The notes under the pieces are model-generated. The model ran no database searches. It saw only the letters and a list, made by a program, of their open reading frames with translations, and was not told where the DNA came from. 64,000 nucleotides of DNA, taken from Gemmataceae bacterium. Lineage in GTDB: Bacteria > Planctomycetota > Planctomycetia > Gemmatales > Gemmataceae. The position numbers and the translations under genes were made by a program. The DNA is taken from NCBI GenBank assembly GCA_901538445.1, contig LR594584.1, positions 4,007,051 through 4,071,050 of the forward strand. The letters are read 5' to 3'. This document shows positions 51,413-59,717 of this stretch, piece by piece. Positions within the stretch are counted from its first letter, which is position 1; each line of letters starts with the position of its first letter.

Positions 51413-53794
51413 ATGCCTTCTTGTCGTAACCACCGCAAGACGTGGCCCGTGGCCGCCGCCGTGGTTGCCGCCGCTGCGCTCACGGCCGCGGGCGTCCTGT
51501 TGTGGGTGCCGCGGGCCGGGGCCGACGACAACCCGAGCGGGCGGGTCATCTCCGAGATCATGCCCGTCGGGAACCACGTCCACACGGCCGAGCAGATCCG
51601 CCAGGTGATGCACGCCCGGCCCGGGGTCACCTACGAGGAGGCCGCGATCCAGGAGGACGTGCGGCGGCTGAACAGCACCAAGTGGTTCACCCCGGGCGGG
51701 ATCCAGATCCTCACGGTCAAGGAGCCCGACGGCCGCGTCAAGGTGATCGTCAAGGTCTCGGAACTCAACGGCGTGGTGCAGGACATCGTGTTCCTCGGCG
51801 CGCAGCACGGGGTCGGCGACCTGCCCAAGCTGTGCGGGGTCCGCAAGGGCGAGCCCATGAACCCGATGGCCAACGAGATGGGCCGGGTCGCCATCCTCCG
51901 CAAGTACCAGGACGACGGCCGGTACTTCGCCACCGTCGAACTCGTCGAGGGCAAGAAGCCGGGCGACACCCGGGTCGTGTACCAGATCGTCGAGGGGCCG
52001 AAGGTCAAGGTCGCGGGCATCGACTTCTACGGCGTGGACAAGGCCAGCACCTCGCGGCTCCGGCAGCAACTGGTGACCAAGAAGCAGTTCGCCGGGATCA
52101 TGGGCGGGCAGTTCAACCCGGCCTCGATGGAGGTGGACCGGCAGAAGCTCATCGAGTACTACGAGGCCCTCGGGTACCTCGACGTGCAGGTGACCCCCGA
52201 GGTGGTGCAGACCGCCGACGTGAGCCACGTCCGGGTCGCGTACCACATCGCCGAGGGGAACCAGTACCGGGTCGCGGGCAAGCAAATCAACGGGGTCAAG
52301 TCGTACCCCGAGGACAAGATCGAGGCCCTGGCCGACGAGATGAAGCCCGGGGACCGGTACGACCGCCGGCTCACCGAGGCGAACAAGGCCCGGATCAAGT
52401 ACTTCTACGGCAACCGCGGGAACAACGTGGCCGTCGAGGAGCGGCGGTACGCCGACCCGAACCAGCCCGGGGTCGTCCAGGTCCACTACGACGTGCTCAA
52501 CGACGGGGGCGTGCCGGACCGCGTGGGCCGCGTCACCATCGAGGGCAACACGGTCACCCGCGACAGCGTGATCCTGAACCAGCTCGAGCTCCGGCCCGGA
52601 CAGGTGCTCCAGTACCCCGAGGTCGAGGAGGCCCGGATGCGGCTCGCCCGGCTGGGCATCTTCGACCCCGAGGACCCGCCCACCGTCGAGGTCGTGCAGA
52701 ACGAGTTCGACAGCCCTCTCAAGGACATCCGGGTGAAAGTGCGGGAGACCCGGACCGGGTCGTTCATGCTCGGCGGCAGCTTCAACACGAACCAGGGCGT
52801 GACCGGCAACATCACGCTCAACGAGCGGAACTTCGACATCCTGCGGTTCCCGACCAGCCTGGAGGACTTCCGCCAGGGCCGGGCGTTCCGCGGCGGCGGC
52901 CAGGAGTTCCGGCTCGAGGCCGCGCCCGGCACCCAGTTCCAGCGGTACTCCGCGACGTGGCGGCAGCCGTACCTGTTCGACACCCCGTTCGGGCTGACCG
53001 TGTCCGGGTACTACTTCCAGCGGGGGTACGCCGAGTACAACGAGCAGCGGGTGGGCGGCCGGTTCACCCTGGACCGCCGGCTCGACGCGATCTGGCGGGC
53101 CTCGGTCACGGCCCGGGTCGAGGGCGTGGACATCAACGGGATCCCGTACGACGCGCCGCCCTCCATCAGCGACGACTACGGGAACCACTTCCTGTTCGGC
53201 ATCCGGCCCGGGGTGACCCGCGACACCCGGGACTCCTACGTGTACCCGACCACGGGTAGCGTGTTCGACGCCGGGTTCGAGCAGGTGCTCGGGGACTACA
53301 CGTTCCCGGTCGGCACGGTCGAGTACACCAAGTTCTTCTCGAACAAGTGGCTGGCCCGCGAGGACGGGAGCGGCAAGCACGTCCTCGGGCTGCGGACCCA
53401 GGTGTCCGTGGCCGGGTCGAACACCCCGGTGTTCGAGCGGTTCTACGGGGGCGGCATCCGGAGCTTCCGCGGGTTCACGTTCCGCGGCATGGGGCCGTTC
53501 GAGAACGGGTACGCCGTCGGCGGCACGTTCGCGTGGCTCAACACGATCGAGTACCAGATCCCGATCATGGCCAACGACAAGTTCCACTTCGTGACGTTCT
53601 GCGACCACGGCACCGTCGAGCGGAGCTTCGAGATCCGCAACTACCGGGTGGCCGTCGGGGCCGGCCTGCGGCTCAACATCCCGGCCCTCGGGCCCCTGCC
53701 GCTGGCCATCGACCTCGGGTTCCCGCTCAACAAGGGGCCGTTCGACAAGGGCCAGACGGTCAACATCTCGGTCGGCGTGTTCGGGAGCCAGTGA
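51413..53794 (+). CDS. BamA/Omp85-family outer membrane protein
   Basis: The 793-residue product has an N-terminal signal or anchor (about residues 12-32). A series of POTRA domains follows (about 45-450); recognisable openings are VAGIDFYGVDKAS, VAGKQINGVKSYPEDKI and GRVTIEGNTVTRDSVI. A surface-antigen beta-barrel (about 470-793) has the Omp85 motif FYGGGIRSFRGFTFRGMGP, which contains the conserved RGF/Y core. BamA inserts beta-barrel proteins into the outer membrane. The chain ends VNISVGVFGSQ, so the usual last aromatic residue is four places in. No bam partner genes are nearby. The ATG at 51413 is preferred over an upstream in-frame start because of the signal. Confidence 0.93.
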   Translation: MPSCRNHRKTWPVAAAVVAAAALTAAGVLLWVPRAGADDNPSGRVISEIMPVGNHVHTAEQIRQVMHARPGVTYEEAAIQEDVRRLNSTKWFTPGGIQILTVKEPDGRVKVIVKVSELNGVVQDIVFLGAQHGVGDLPKLCGVRKGEPMNPMANEMGRVAILRKYQDDGRYFATVELVEGKKPGDTRVVYQIVEGPKVKVAGIDFYGVDKASTSRLRQQLVTKKQFAGIMGGQFNPASMEVDRQKLIEYYEALGYLDVQVTPEVVQTADVSHVRVAYHIAEGNQYRVAGKQINGVKSYPEDKIEALADEMKPGDRYDRRLTEANKARIKYFYGNRGNNVAVEERRYADPNQPGVVQVHYDVLNDGGVPDRVGRVTIEGNTVTRDSVILNQLELRPGQVLQYPEVEEARMRLARLGIFDPEDPPTVEVVQNEFDSPLKDIRVKVRETRTGSFMLGGSFNTNQGVTGNITLNERNFDILRFPTSLEDFRQGRAFRGGGQEFRLEAAPGTQFQRYSATWRQPYLFDTPFGLTVSGYYFQRGYAEYNEQRVGGRFTLDRRLDAIWRASVTARVEGVDINGIPYDAPPSISDDYGNHFLFGIRPGVTRDTRDSYVYPTTGSVFDAGFEQVLGDYTFPVGTVEYTKFFSNKWLAREDGSGKHVLGLRTQVSVAGSNTPVFERFYGGGIRSFRGFTFRGMGPFENGYAVGGTFAWLNTIEYQIPIMANDKFHFVTFCDHGTVERSFEIRNYRVAVGAGLRLNIPALGPLPLAIDLGFPLNKGPFDKGQTVNISVGVFGSQ

Positions 53795-53810
53795 CGCACC
53801 CCGGCACCGC

Positions 53811-53868
53811 GGGGGCGAGCCCCGTGGCTCGAAAGGTGGGTGCCTTTCGAGCCACGGGGCTCGCCCCC
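53811..53868. terminator. Bidirectional terminator-like palindrome
   Basis: A 26-bp perfect stem (53811-53836 and 53843-53868) with a 6-base loop (TGGGTG) lies between the convergent bamA-like and protoglobin genes. There is no clear T-run, and the stem strength suggests transcription stop or transcript-end protection in both directions. Confidence 0.75.
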
Positions 53869-53922
53869 GAGGTGCTTCGCGCCTGAACTCGGCCACGGCT
53901 CAGGCCCCGTGGTCCCACAACA

Positions 53923-54501
53923 TCACGCTGCCGCCGCGTAGTGCCGGGTGATGAGGTCGTTCTGGACCCACAGCAGCTTGCCGAACGCCCGCAGCGCCTT
54001 CGCCTCGGTGTCGCGGTCGAACCCGAGGCCGAGGATCGTCGCCGTGAACGCGTCGGCCACGAACCCCATCAGCGCGTTCATCTGCACGAGCGGCACGTTG
54101 ATCGACTTGCTCCCGGCGGCCGGGGTGTGGATCTTGCCGACCATGTCGAGGTACTCGACCATCTTCCCGTCGTAGGGCTTCGTGACGAGCGCCACGAGGT
54201 AGCGGCCGAGGTGCTGCTTGCGGAACGCGATCTGCGGGTGGTCGAGCGTGAGCTGCTCGAGCGCCACCGGCACCGCGCCCTCGTACCCGTGCTGCCGCGG
54301 GACGAAGTGCCGCCACGTCGCGTCCTGCTGGACGAGCTTGGCGTACACCGCGTCCACCAGGCCCGGCACGAGCGGCGCGAGGAGCGGCGCGGCGGCGTGG
54401 ATCACCGCCACGTCGTCCGGACCAAACCCAATGAACTTCGCCACGTAGTCGAAGCGGTACGCGAGGTCGGTCTCCAGCCGCGGTTCGTCGATGTGCGTCA
54501 C
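53923..54501 (-). CDS. Protoglobin-family heme protein
   Basis: The 192-residue single-domain product has the length of archaeal protoglobin (about 195). It starts MTHIDEPRLETDLAYRFDYV with the family YRF/Y and FIGF segments. The RKQHLGRYLVALV and VEYLDMVGKIHT blocks make His125 the likely proximal heme ligand, with His97 as another candidate. There is no C-terminal signalling domain, so it is a lone globin that could bind O2, NO or CO. The start is GTG at 54501 with GGGGA upstream. The promoter and operator at 54521-54587 and the divergent Rrf2 regulator suggest nitrosative or redox control. Confidence 0.88.
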   Translation of the reverse strand: MTHIDEPRLETDLAYRFDYVAKFIGFGPDDVAVIHAAAPLLAPLVPGLVDAVYAKLVQQDATWRHFVPRQHGYEGAVPVALEQLTLDHPQIAFRKQHLGRYLVALVTKPYDGKMVEYLDMVGKIHTPAAGSKSINVPLVQMNALMGFVADAFTATILGLGFDRDTEAKALRAFGKLLWVQNDLITRHYAAAA

Positions 54502-54520
54502 GGTCAGTCCCCGGGAGAGT

Positions 54521-54551
54521 AAATTGGAATTCGGACTCCAAATTCCGATTT
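54521..54551. promoter_or_regulatory. Probable operator for the Rrf2 regulator
   Basis: The core GGAATTCGGACTCCAAATTCC (54526-54546, described by its ends GGAATT and AATTCC) is a 21-base near-palindrome with three mismatching pairs. Matching AAAT/ATTT flanks extend it to 31 bases. It lies just after the protoglobin -10 box and covers the expected transcription start, the classic place for a repressor. Confidence 0.6.
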
Positions 54552-54559
54552 CACCCGCA

Positions 54560-54587
54560 ACTATAACCCGCTACAATTGACTGTCAA
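54560..54587 (-). promoter_or_regulatory. Sigma70-type promoter of the protoglobin gene
   Basis: On the minus strand a perfect TTGACA (54587-54582) is followed after 16 bases by TATAGT (54565-54560). Transcription would start near 54553, inside the edge of the palindromic operator, about 50 bases before the GTG start. Confidence 0.7.
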
Positions 54588-54628
54588 GCGGCGCGGGGAC
54601 TGTCGGGCGGATTTTTCTGGAGGCGTGA

Positions 54629-55090
54629 ATGTTCTCGAACACGGTTGAGTACGCGCTGCGTGCCATTGTGCACCTCGCGTACGAGTCGCCGGACGCGCGG
54701 ACCACGGCCCAGATCGCCGAGGCGACGAAGGTGCCCAAGGACTACCTCTCCAAGATCCTCCAGGGGCTCGCGAAGAAGGGGATCGTGCAGACGCAGCGGG
54801 GCGTCGGGGGCGGGGTGACGCTGGCCAAGCCGCCCGAGGAGCTGACGATTCTCGACGTGGTGAACGCGGTCGAGCCGATCCAGCGGATCACGACGTGCCC
54901 GCTCGGGCTGGCGGCGCACGGGGTGAAGTTGTGCCCGCTGCACAAGCGGATGGACGCGGCGATGGCGACCGTCGAGGCCGCGTTCCGCAAGACGACGCTC
55001 GCGGAGGTGCTGGCCGAGCCGGGCGAGAGCGTGCCGCTGTGCGACGGCGACCCGAGCCCGCAGGCGCTCCGGCTGCGCCGCCGGGGGTGA
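54629..55090 (+). CDS. Rrf2-family transcriptional regulator (NsrR/RsrR-like)
   Basis: The 153-residue product has the Rrf2 winged helix-turn-helix at residues 1-65 (EYALRAIVHLA, TTAQIAEATKVPKDYLSKIL and the RGVGGG wing). The cluster-binding region contains Cys90 and Cys102 (TTCPLGLAAHGVKLCPLH) with a third Cys at 138. NsrR, IscR and RsrR coordinate Fe-S clusters through a similar region but with different ligand spacing, so a [2Fe-2S] or [4Fe-4S] cluster with unusual ligands is likely. It is divergent from protoglobin with a shared palindrome, so it probably represses that gene until NO or redox stress. A GGAGG site precedes the ATG. Confidence 0.92.
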   Translation: MFSNTVEYALRAIVHLAYESPDARTTAQIAEATKVPKDYLSKILQGLAKKGIVQTQRGVGGGVTLAKPPEELTILDVVNAVEPIQRITTCPLGLAAHGVKLCPLHKRMDAAMATVEAAFRKTTLAEVLAEPGESVPLCDGDPSPQALRLRRRG

Positions 55091-55107
55091 GCCGGGCGAT
55101 TTATGCT

Positions 55108-55722
55108 CTACTCATGGATGGCGCCATCGGAGAGGCACTTGCCGGCGTTGAGGCACCGGAATTGGTGGGCGAACTTCGGGTTCGAGAAGAAAAAGGTGTG
55201 GACGGTATGTTGCCAACCGCCGTAAGAGGCGGCCAAGTCTTCGCACTCGGAGCAGTTTGAGGTGTAAAGGCTGCGGAAGCGTCTCTCGAGATCCGCCCGG
55301 GCACGTAGTCGTTTCTCCTGTGCGTCACGATGCAATCGTGAGAAGTGTCCGTAGGTGAGGTAAAGGCCCGCAACGGAAATGACTGCCCAACCAAGTCCCA
55401 GTACAGAGGCGAGTACCGGCCTTGTGGATGGGGACACCACCTGGAAAACGAGCAAGTACCCGGTCCACAAACAAATCGCGGTGAGAATCCATGAGAAGTG
55501 GAGCACGAATGTTGAAAACCTCGCCAACTCGCGAGAAAGTACTCTGTGCTTGAAGCACCCCGTGCAGTAAGGAACCTCCCAACTCTTCGTCCAAGAGCGG
55601 ACGACTTTCTTTCCCTCCATACGGGTGCTCGACACGGTCAGGGTCGTGTCAGGTCGACCACAGCAGCAAGCGCATGAGTCCGGCCACGCGATCTTGTGCG
55701 CCGAGATTTGGACTCGTGGCAT
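55108..55722 (-). CDS. Cysteine-rich two-helix membrane protein, function unknown
   Basis: The 204-residue product starts with a Cys-rich head (DSCACCCGRPD, then VPYCTGC about 35 residues later), which may bind zinc. Two membrane helices follow (FSTFVLHFSWILTAICLWTGYLL and LASVLGLGWAVISVAGLYLTY). A basic coiled stretch (RLHRDAQEKRLRARADLERRF) and a C-terminal domain with further Cys (TSNCSECEDL, FRCLNAGKCL) complete it. I recognise no family. GC content is clearly below that of both neighbours. It is convergent with the Rrf2 gene, with stops 17 bases apart. Confidence 0.65.
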   Translation of the reverse strand: MPRVQISAHKIAWPDSCACCCGRPDTTLTVSSTRMEGKKVVRSWTKSWEVPYCTGCFKHRVLSRELARFSTFVLHFSWILTAICLWTGYLLVFQVVSPSTRPVLASVLGLGWAVISVAGLYLTYGHFSRLHRDAQEKRLRARADLERRFRSLYTSNCSECEDLAASYGGWQHTVHTFFFSNPKFAHQFRCLNAGKCLSDGAIHE

Positions 55723-55808
55723 GACATCCTCTGGGAACGGTTACCATCGTTAGAATAACCGTTCTCCAGGTTCGCTGGTAGCGTGATTCGTCCCCGACAA
55801 AACTCAAC

Positions 55809-57896
55809 TCAAGACTTCTCCTTCTTCGGCGCGTCCTTCTTCGGTTCCGCCTTCTTCGGTTCGGTCACGTCAATCAGTAGCGGCGGCGGGGTGACGGCGT
55901 AGTCCTTGCCGCCGATTTTGGTCGTGAGCTTAAGCGCGAGCGGCGTGGGGCCGGTCGCGGCCGCGGGGGCGACCGTCAGCGCGAGGTCGGTCTTGGTCGC
56001 CCCCTTCGCGATCGGCTTGGCGGCCGCGGGTGTCACGTTCGCGGGCGGGAATACCGGCGCGACGGCGACGTCCCCGTCGGCCCCGGTCCCGCGCTCGATC
56101 TCGACCAGCACCTTCCCGCCCTTCCCCTTCTCGATCGCGGCCGGGTCGGCGGCGAGCTTCACGGTGAACGCCGGCTTCTCGGTCACGCCGACCGCACAGC
56201 CCGCGAGCAGGTCGAGCGGCGGGTTCGGCATCCCGCCGAGCGTCGCCTTGACCGTGTCGATCAGCGTGCCGGTCCGCACGACCGCCTCGGTGCCAACGGT
56301 CGCCTTGCCCTGCACCCGGAACGGGTACGCGCCGGGCCTGGTACCGTCCTTCACCATCAGCGGGATGAAGGCGACCGTTTGCCCCGCGGGTAAAGTGGCA
56401 CTGCCGCTCAGGGCCGGGTCGCCGACGATGCTCAGTTCGACCGGCCCCGCGTAGCCGTTGAGGCGGTTGACGGTCGCACCGACCGCGGTGCCGCCCCCGG
56501 CCGGTGCCTCGCAGCGGTCGAGCGCCAGGGCGATGGTGAAGTCCGGCGTCACCGGTGCCACGGTCAGGTGGTAGATCTCGTTCGGGCCGGAGACGAAGTT
56601 GAGCTGCTCGCACGCGATGGTGTACGTCGCGTCGGCCGCCGGGGTGAACTCGACGCGAGCCGCCGACTGCGTCGGGTTGCTGCGGGCGACCTCCTTGCCC
56701 TTCTCGTCGAGGACACGCACGAGCACCTCGCACGGGGAGTTGATCTCGAACGTCGCGGCGCTCGCGGAGTACTTCACGCCCTTCTTCACCGCGACCGCGA
56801 AGTGGTCGGCGTCGCCGCCCTTCTCGAACCGACCCGACACGCCGCCCGGCACCGGGAGCTTGTTGGCCTTCGCGGGGTCGTCGTTGGGCTCCTGCTCGGC
56901 GCTCTCCGGCCAGTCGCTCAGCCGCACCGGCACCGGCCACCCGCTCACGCTCGACTTCTTGGGGGCAACGTACACCGCCGCGACGGTCGGGTCGGCCGGG
57001 GCCTTCACGCTCACCGGAGGGATGTCGGCGGTGTTCGGGCCGGCGAACCCGACGCTCGCCGTCTGACCGCGCTGGACCGCAACGGGGAACGCGGTCGTCG
57101 CCCCGGGGAACTCGCCGACCCGCAGCCGGTAAGCGTAGTCGGCCCCGCCGCGGTACGTCGTGTCGCGGACCTCGACGAGGAACTCGCCGCCGTCCTTGAA
57201 CGTGTACGTGAGCCGGCAGTCGGACTGCAACCCGGGGGTGTCGTCGGCGTACAACTCCACGATCTCGCGCTTCGTCTTCGCGTCGTGCAGCACGATGATC
57301 GGGTCGAGCGGCGAGCCGATGCGGCGGGCGATCACCTCGAACGTGACGGTCTGCCCGGGGTTCACCTTCACCTTGTAGAAGTCGCTCGCCTCGGCGTCGG
57401 CGCGGCCGGTCACGACGGTCGGGACCGCGAGCGCCTGCGGGGTGTCCTTCGAGCGGTTCGTGTCGGCCTCGGGGACCGCCGCGAGTTCGTCCACCACAAA
57501 CGGCCGGAAGTTCGAGACGCCCTGCTTCGTGGCGACGCGGATGGTGTGCAGCCCGATCGGGCACTCGGCGGGCAGCTCGACCTTCACGCGGAGCTTGCCG
57601 GCGTCGGTGCCGTTCTTGTTGTCGGTCGGGATCGTGACCTTCCCCGGGCAGCTCAGCAGCACGCCGACCGGGTCGGTGAGGTTGGTGCCGGTCAGGGTGA
57701 GTTCAACAGTCTCCCCGACCTTCGCACCCAGGGTTGCTGCCGCGGCGAGGGTCGGCGCTTGCGGGGCCGGGGCCACGACGAGCGCCTTGGGCTGGCCCGT
57801 GGCGACGCGGCCCCCGCTGGTGAGCGACGCGACCGCGGCGAGGCCGCAACTGAACCCGGCGAACGCAACGACCCAGTCGTGACGGCAGCGCGACAT
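55809..57896 (-). CDS. Large exported protein with PPC-type beta domains
   Basis: The 695-residue product has a signal peptide (MSRCRHDWVVAFAGFSCGLAAVASL) and an Ig-like beta region (about 45-150, LTGTNLTDPVGVLLSCPG). Two bacterial pre-peptidase C-terminal (PPC) domains follow. The first is DFYKVKVNPGQTVTFEVIARRIGSPLD at about 190-300 and the second DHFAVAVKKGVKYSAS at about 370-470. The C-terminal part has more beta sandwiches and a Lys/Glu/Pro-rich tail (about 670-695). No catalytic domain is seen. PPC modules are usually attached to secreted enzymes; here they are the whole protein, so a surface-binding role is possible. It is divergent from the TPR gene. Confidence 0.82.
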   Translation of the reverse strand: MSRCRHDWVVAFAGFSCGLAAVASLTSGGRVATGQPKALVVAPAPQAPTLAAAATLGAKVGETVELTLTGTNLTDPVGVLLSCPGKVTIPTDNKNGTDAGKLRVKVELPAECPIGLHTIRVATKQGVSNFRPFVVDELAAVPEADTNRSKDTPQALAVPTVVTGRADAEASDFYKVKVNPGQTVTFEVIARRIGSPLDPIIVLHDAKTKREIVELYADDTPGLQSDCRLTYTFKDGGEFLVEVRDTTYRGGADYAYRLRVGEFPGATTAFPVAVQRGQTASVGFAGPNTADIPPVSVKAPADPTVAAVYVAPKKSSVSGWPVPVRLSDWPESAEQEPNDDPAKANKLPVPGGVSGRFEKGGDADHFAVAVKKGVKYSASAATFEINSPCEVLVRVLDEKGKEVARSNPTQSAARVEFTPAADATYTIACEQLNFVSGPNEIYHLTVAPVTPDFTIALALDRCEAPAGGGTAVGATVNRLNGYAGPVELSIVGDPALSGSATLPAGQTVAFIPLMVKDGTRPGAYPFRVQGKATVGTEAVVRTGTLIDTVKATLGGMPNPPLDLLAGCAVGVTEKPAFTVKLAADPAAIEKGKGGKVLVEIERGTGADGDVAVAPVFPPANVTPAAAKPIAKGATKTDLALTVAPAAATGPTPLALKLTTKIGGKDYAVTPPPLLIDVTEPKKAEPKKDAPKKEKS

Positions 57897-57979
57897 GGAC
57901 ACCTCGCGGGAAGGGAGTGGGGGCGGGATGCGTGCGATGATACCCCGAACCGGGCTCTGTGGCGAGGGGCCGCGGCCCG

Positions 57980-57985
57980 TATAAT
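57980..57985 (+). promoter_or_regulatory. Possible -10 box just before the TPR gene start
   Basis: A perfect TATAAT ends six bases before the ATG at 57992. A promoter here would start transcription at or next to the start codon, giving a leaderless mRNA. No matching -35 box is visible in the GC-rich sequence upstream, so this is tentative. Confidence 0.35.
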
Positions 57986-57991
57986 TGCCGC

Positions 57992-59560
57992 ATGTCGCAG
58001 CACCTCCCACCGCCCGACGTCCCGGCCCTCGTGCGCCTCGGCCACGCCTACAGCCGCCGCGGCGAGTACCGCCAGGCCGCCGAGGCGTTCACCGGTGCGA
58101 TCGACCTCGACCCGGCCGACGCGGACCTGTACTTCTTCCGCGGCAACGCTCTGGCCGCGGCCGGGCGGCCCGCCGACGCGGTCGCCGACTTCACCCGGGC
58201 CGTCGAGTTGCGCCCCGACTACTCCGCCGCGTACCACAACCGGGCCACGGCCCGCGTGGACGCCGGCGACGTCGAGGGCTCGCTCCCGGACTTCGCCCGC
58301 GCCATCGAACTGAGCCCCGACGACCCGGACCCGCTCAACGGCCGCGCCGCCGCGCACAGCCGGCTCAAGAACTACGACGCCGCGTTCGCGGACTACGGGG
58401 CCGCACTCGCGCTCGCGCCGGGCACGTTCCGGTCGTACTTCAACCGCGCGAACGCCTACGCCGTGCAGGGCCGGCACGAGGAGGCGGTCGCCGACTACAC
58501 GAGCGCGCTGGCCGTCAACCCGCGGCACGCCCGCGCCTACACCTACCGCGCGCTGTCCCTCGAGTCGCTCGACCGGAACCAGGAGGCGATCGCCGACCTG
58601 ACGACGGCGCTGCGGCTCGCCCCCACGTCCGTCGACGCGTTCTGGTACCGCGGGCGGCAACTGGCCGGGGCCGGCGAGCACGAGCGGGCCGTTGCCGACT
58701 TCACCTGGGTGCTGCGGCTCGACCCCGCACACATCGGCGCGCTGAACCTCCGCGGCGTGGCGCTGGCCGATCTGAAGCAGCACGAGCGGGCCATCGCCGA
58801 CTTCACCGCCGCGGTCGCGCTCGACCCGACCGACGCGGCCCCGGTGTTCAACCGCGGGCTGTCGCACATCCGCACCCGGAACCTCGCCGCGGCCGTCGCC
58901 GACTTTTCGAAGGCGATCGAGCTGAGCCCGGACGACCCGGCCGGGTTCATCCAGCGCGGGTACGCGTACCACGAGCTCCTCGACCCGGAGCGGGCCGTCG
59001 CCGACTTCACCGAGGCGATCCGCCTGAGGCCCGAGGCCGGCAAGCCGTACTTCGCACGGGCGCTCGCGCACCGGCGGGCGAAGAACTGGCCCGCGGCGCT
59101 GGCCGACATCTCGGTCGCGATCGAGCGGAACCCGAGGTCGGACGCGGCGCTGAACCTGCGGGCCGCGATCCACTTCCGCACCGGGAACTTCCCCGCGGCG
59201 CTCGCGGACCACCTCGCGGCGCGCGACATCGACCCCGACGACCCGGCGACCCTGAACCACGTGGCTTGGCTCCTCGCGACGTGCCCGCTCGACTCGGTCC
59301 GCGACGGCGCGGCCGCCCTGCGGGACGCGACCCGGGCGTGCGAGCTGAGCGAGTACCAGGCCCCGGGCTACCTCGATACGCTGGCCGCGGCGCACGCCGA
59401 GACCGGCGACTTCGCCGAGGCGGTGCGGTGGCAGGAGAAGGCGATCGCCCTCGTCGCCGGCGACCTCCGACCGGAGTACGAGGCGCGCCTGGAGTTGTAC
59501 AAGGCCGGCACGCCCTACCGCGACGCGATCGACCCGCCCGCCGACGCCGGTGAGGAGTGA
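57992..59560 (+). CDS. TPR-repeat protein
   Basis: The 522-residue product is almost wholly made of tetratricopeptide repeats of 34 residues, about 13-14 units from residue 10 to 480. They follow the A..DF..A..L.P....A...R pattern (for example AVADFTRAVELRPDYSAAYH). The repeats are well kept in protein but not near-identical in DNA. There is no signal peptide, membrane helix or enzyme domain, so it is probably a cytoplasmic scaffold. It is divergent from the PPC gene, with 95 bases between, and followed by family A and D repeats. Confidence 0.92.
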   Translation: MSQHLPPPDVPALVRLGHAYSRRGEYRQAAEAFTGAIDLDPADADLYFFRGNALAAAGRPADAVADFTRAVELRPDYSAAYHNRATARVDAGDVEGSLPDFARAIELSPDDPDPLNGRAAAHSRLKNYDAAFADYGAALALAPGTFRSYFNRANAYAVQGRHEEAVADYTSALAVNPRHARAYTYRALSLESLDRNQEAIADLTTALRLAPTSVDAFWYRGRQLAGAGEHERAVADFTWVLRLDPAHIGALNLRGVALADLKQHERAIADFTAAVALDPTDAAPVFNRGLSHIRTRNLAAAVADFSKAIELSPDDPAGFIQRGYAYHELLDPERAVADFTEAIRLRPEAGKPYFARALAHRRAKNWPAALADISVAIERNPRSDAALNLRAAIHFRTGNFPAALADHLAARDIDPDDPATLNHVAWLLATCPLDSVRDGAAALRDATRACELSEYQAPGYLDTLAAAHAETGDFAEAVRWQEKAIALVAGDLRPEYEARLELYKAGTPYRDAIDPPADAGEE

Positions 59561-59598
59561 GAGAGGTGGTGACCGTCCCAACTCTGTTTGATGTGCTC

Positions 59599-59670
59599 CT
59601 GTAGCCGGCCTCTGTGAGGCCGGTGCCTGGGAGCCTCCCCGAGGCCCGGCCTCACAGAGGCCGGCTACAG
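59599..59670. repeat. Dispersed palindromic repeat, family A
   Basis: Perfect 25-bp arms (59599-59623 and 59646-59670), beginning CTGTAGCCGGCC. The loop differs from that of the 19637 copy, while the arms are the same. Confidence 0.93.
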
Positions 59671-59717
59671 AACACCAACGAATCAATCGAACTTGGCAGC
59701 AGACGGTGAAGGTGGCA

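Noticed and set aside
51149-53896. A 915-residue open frame on the minus strand
   Set aside because: It lies antisense to the BamA-like gene, has shadow composition and starts inside family B repeat sequence.
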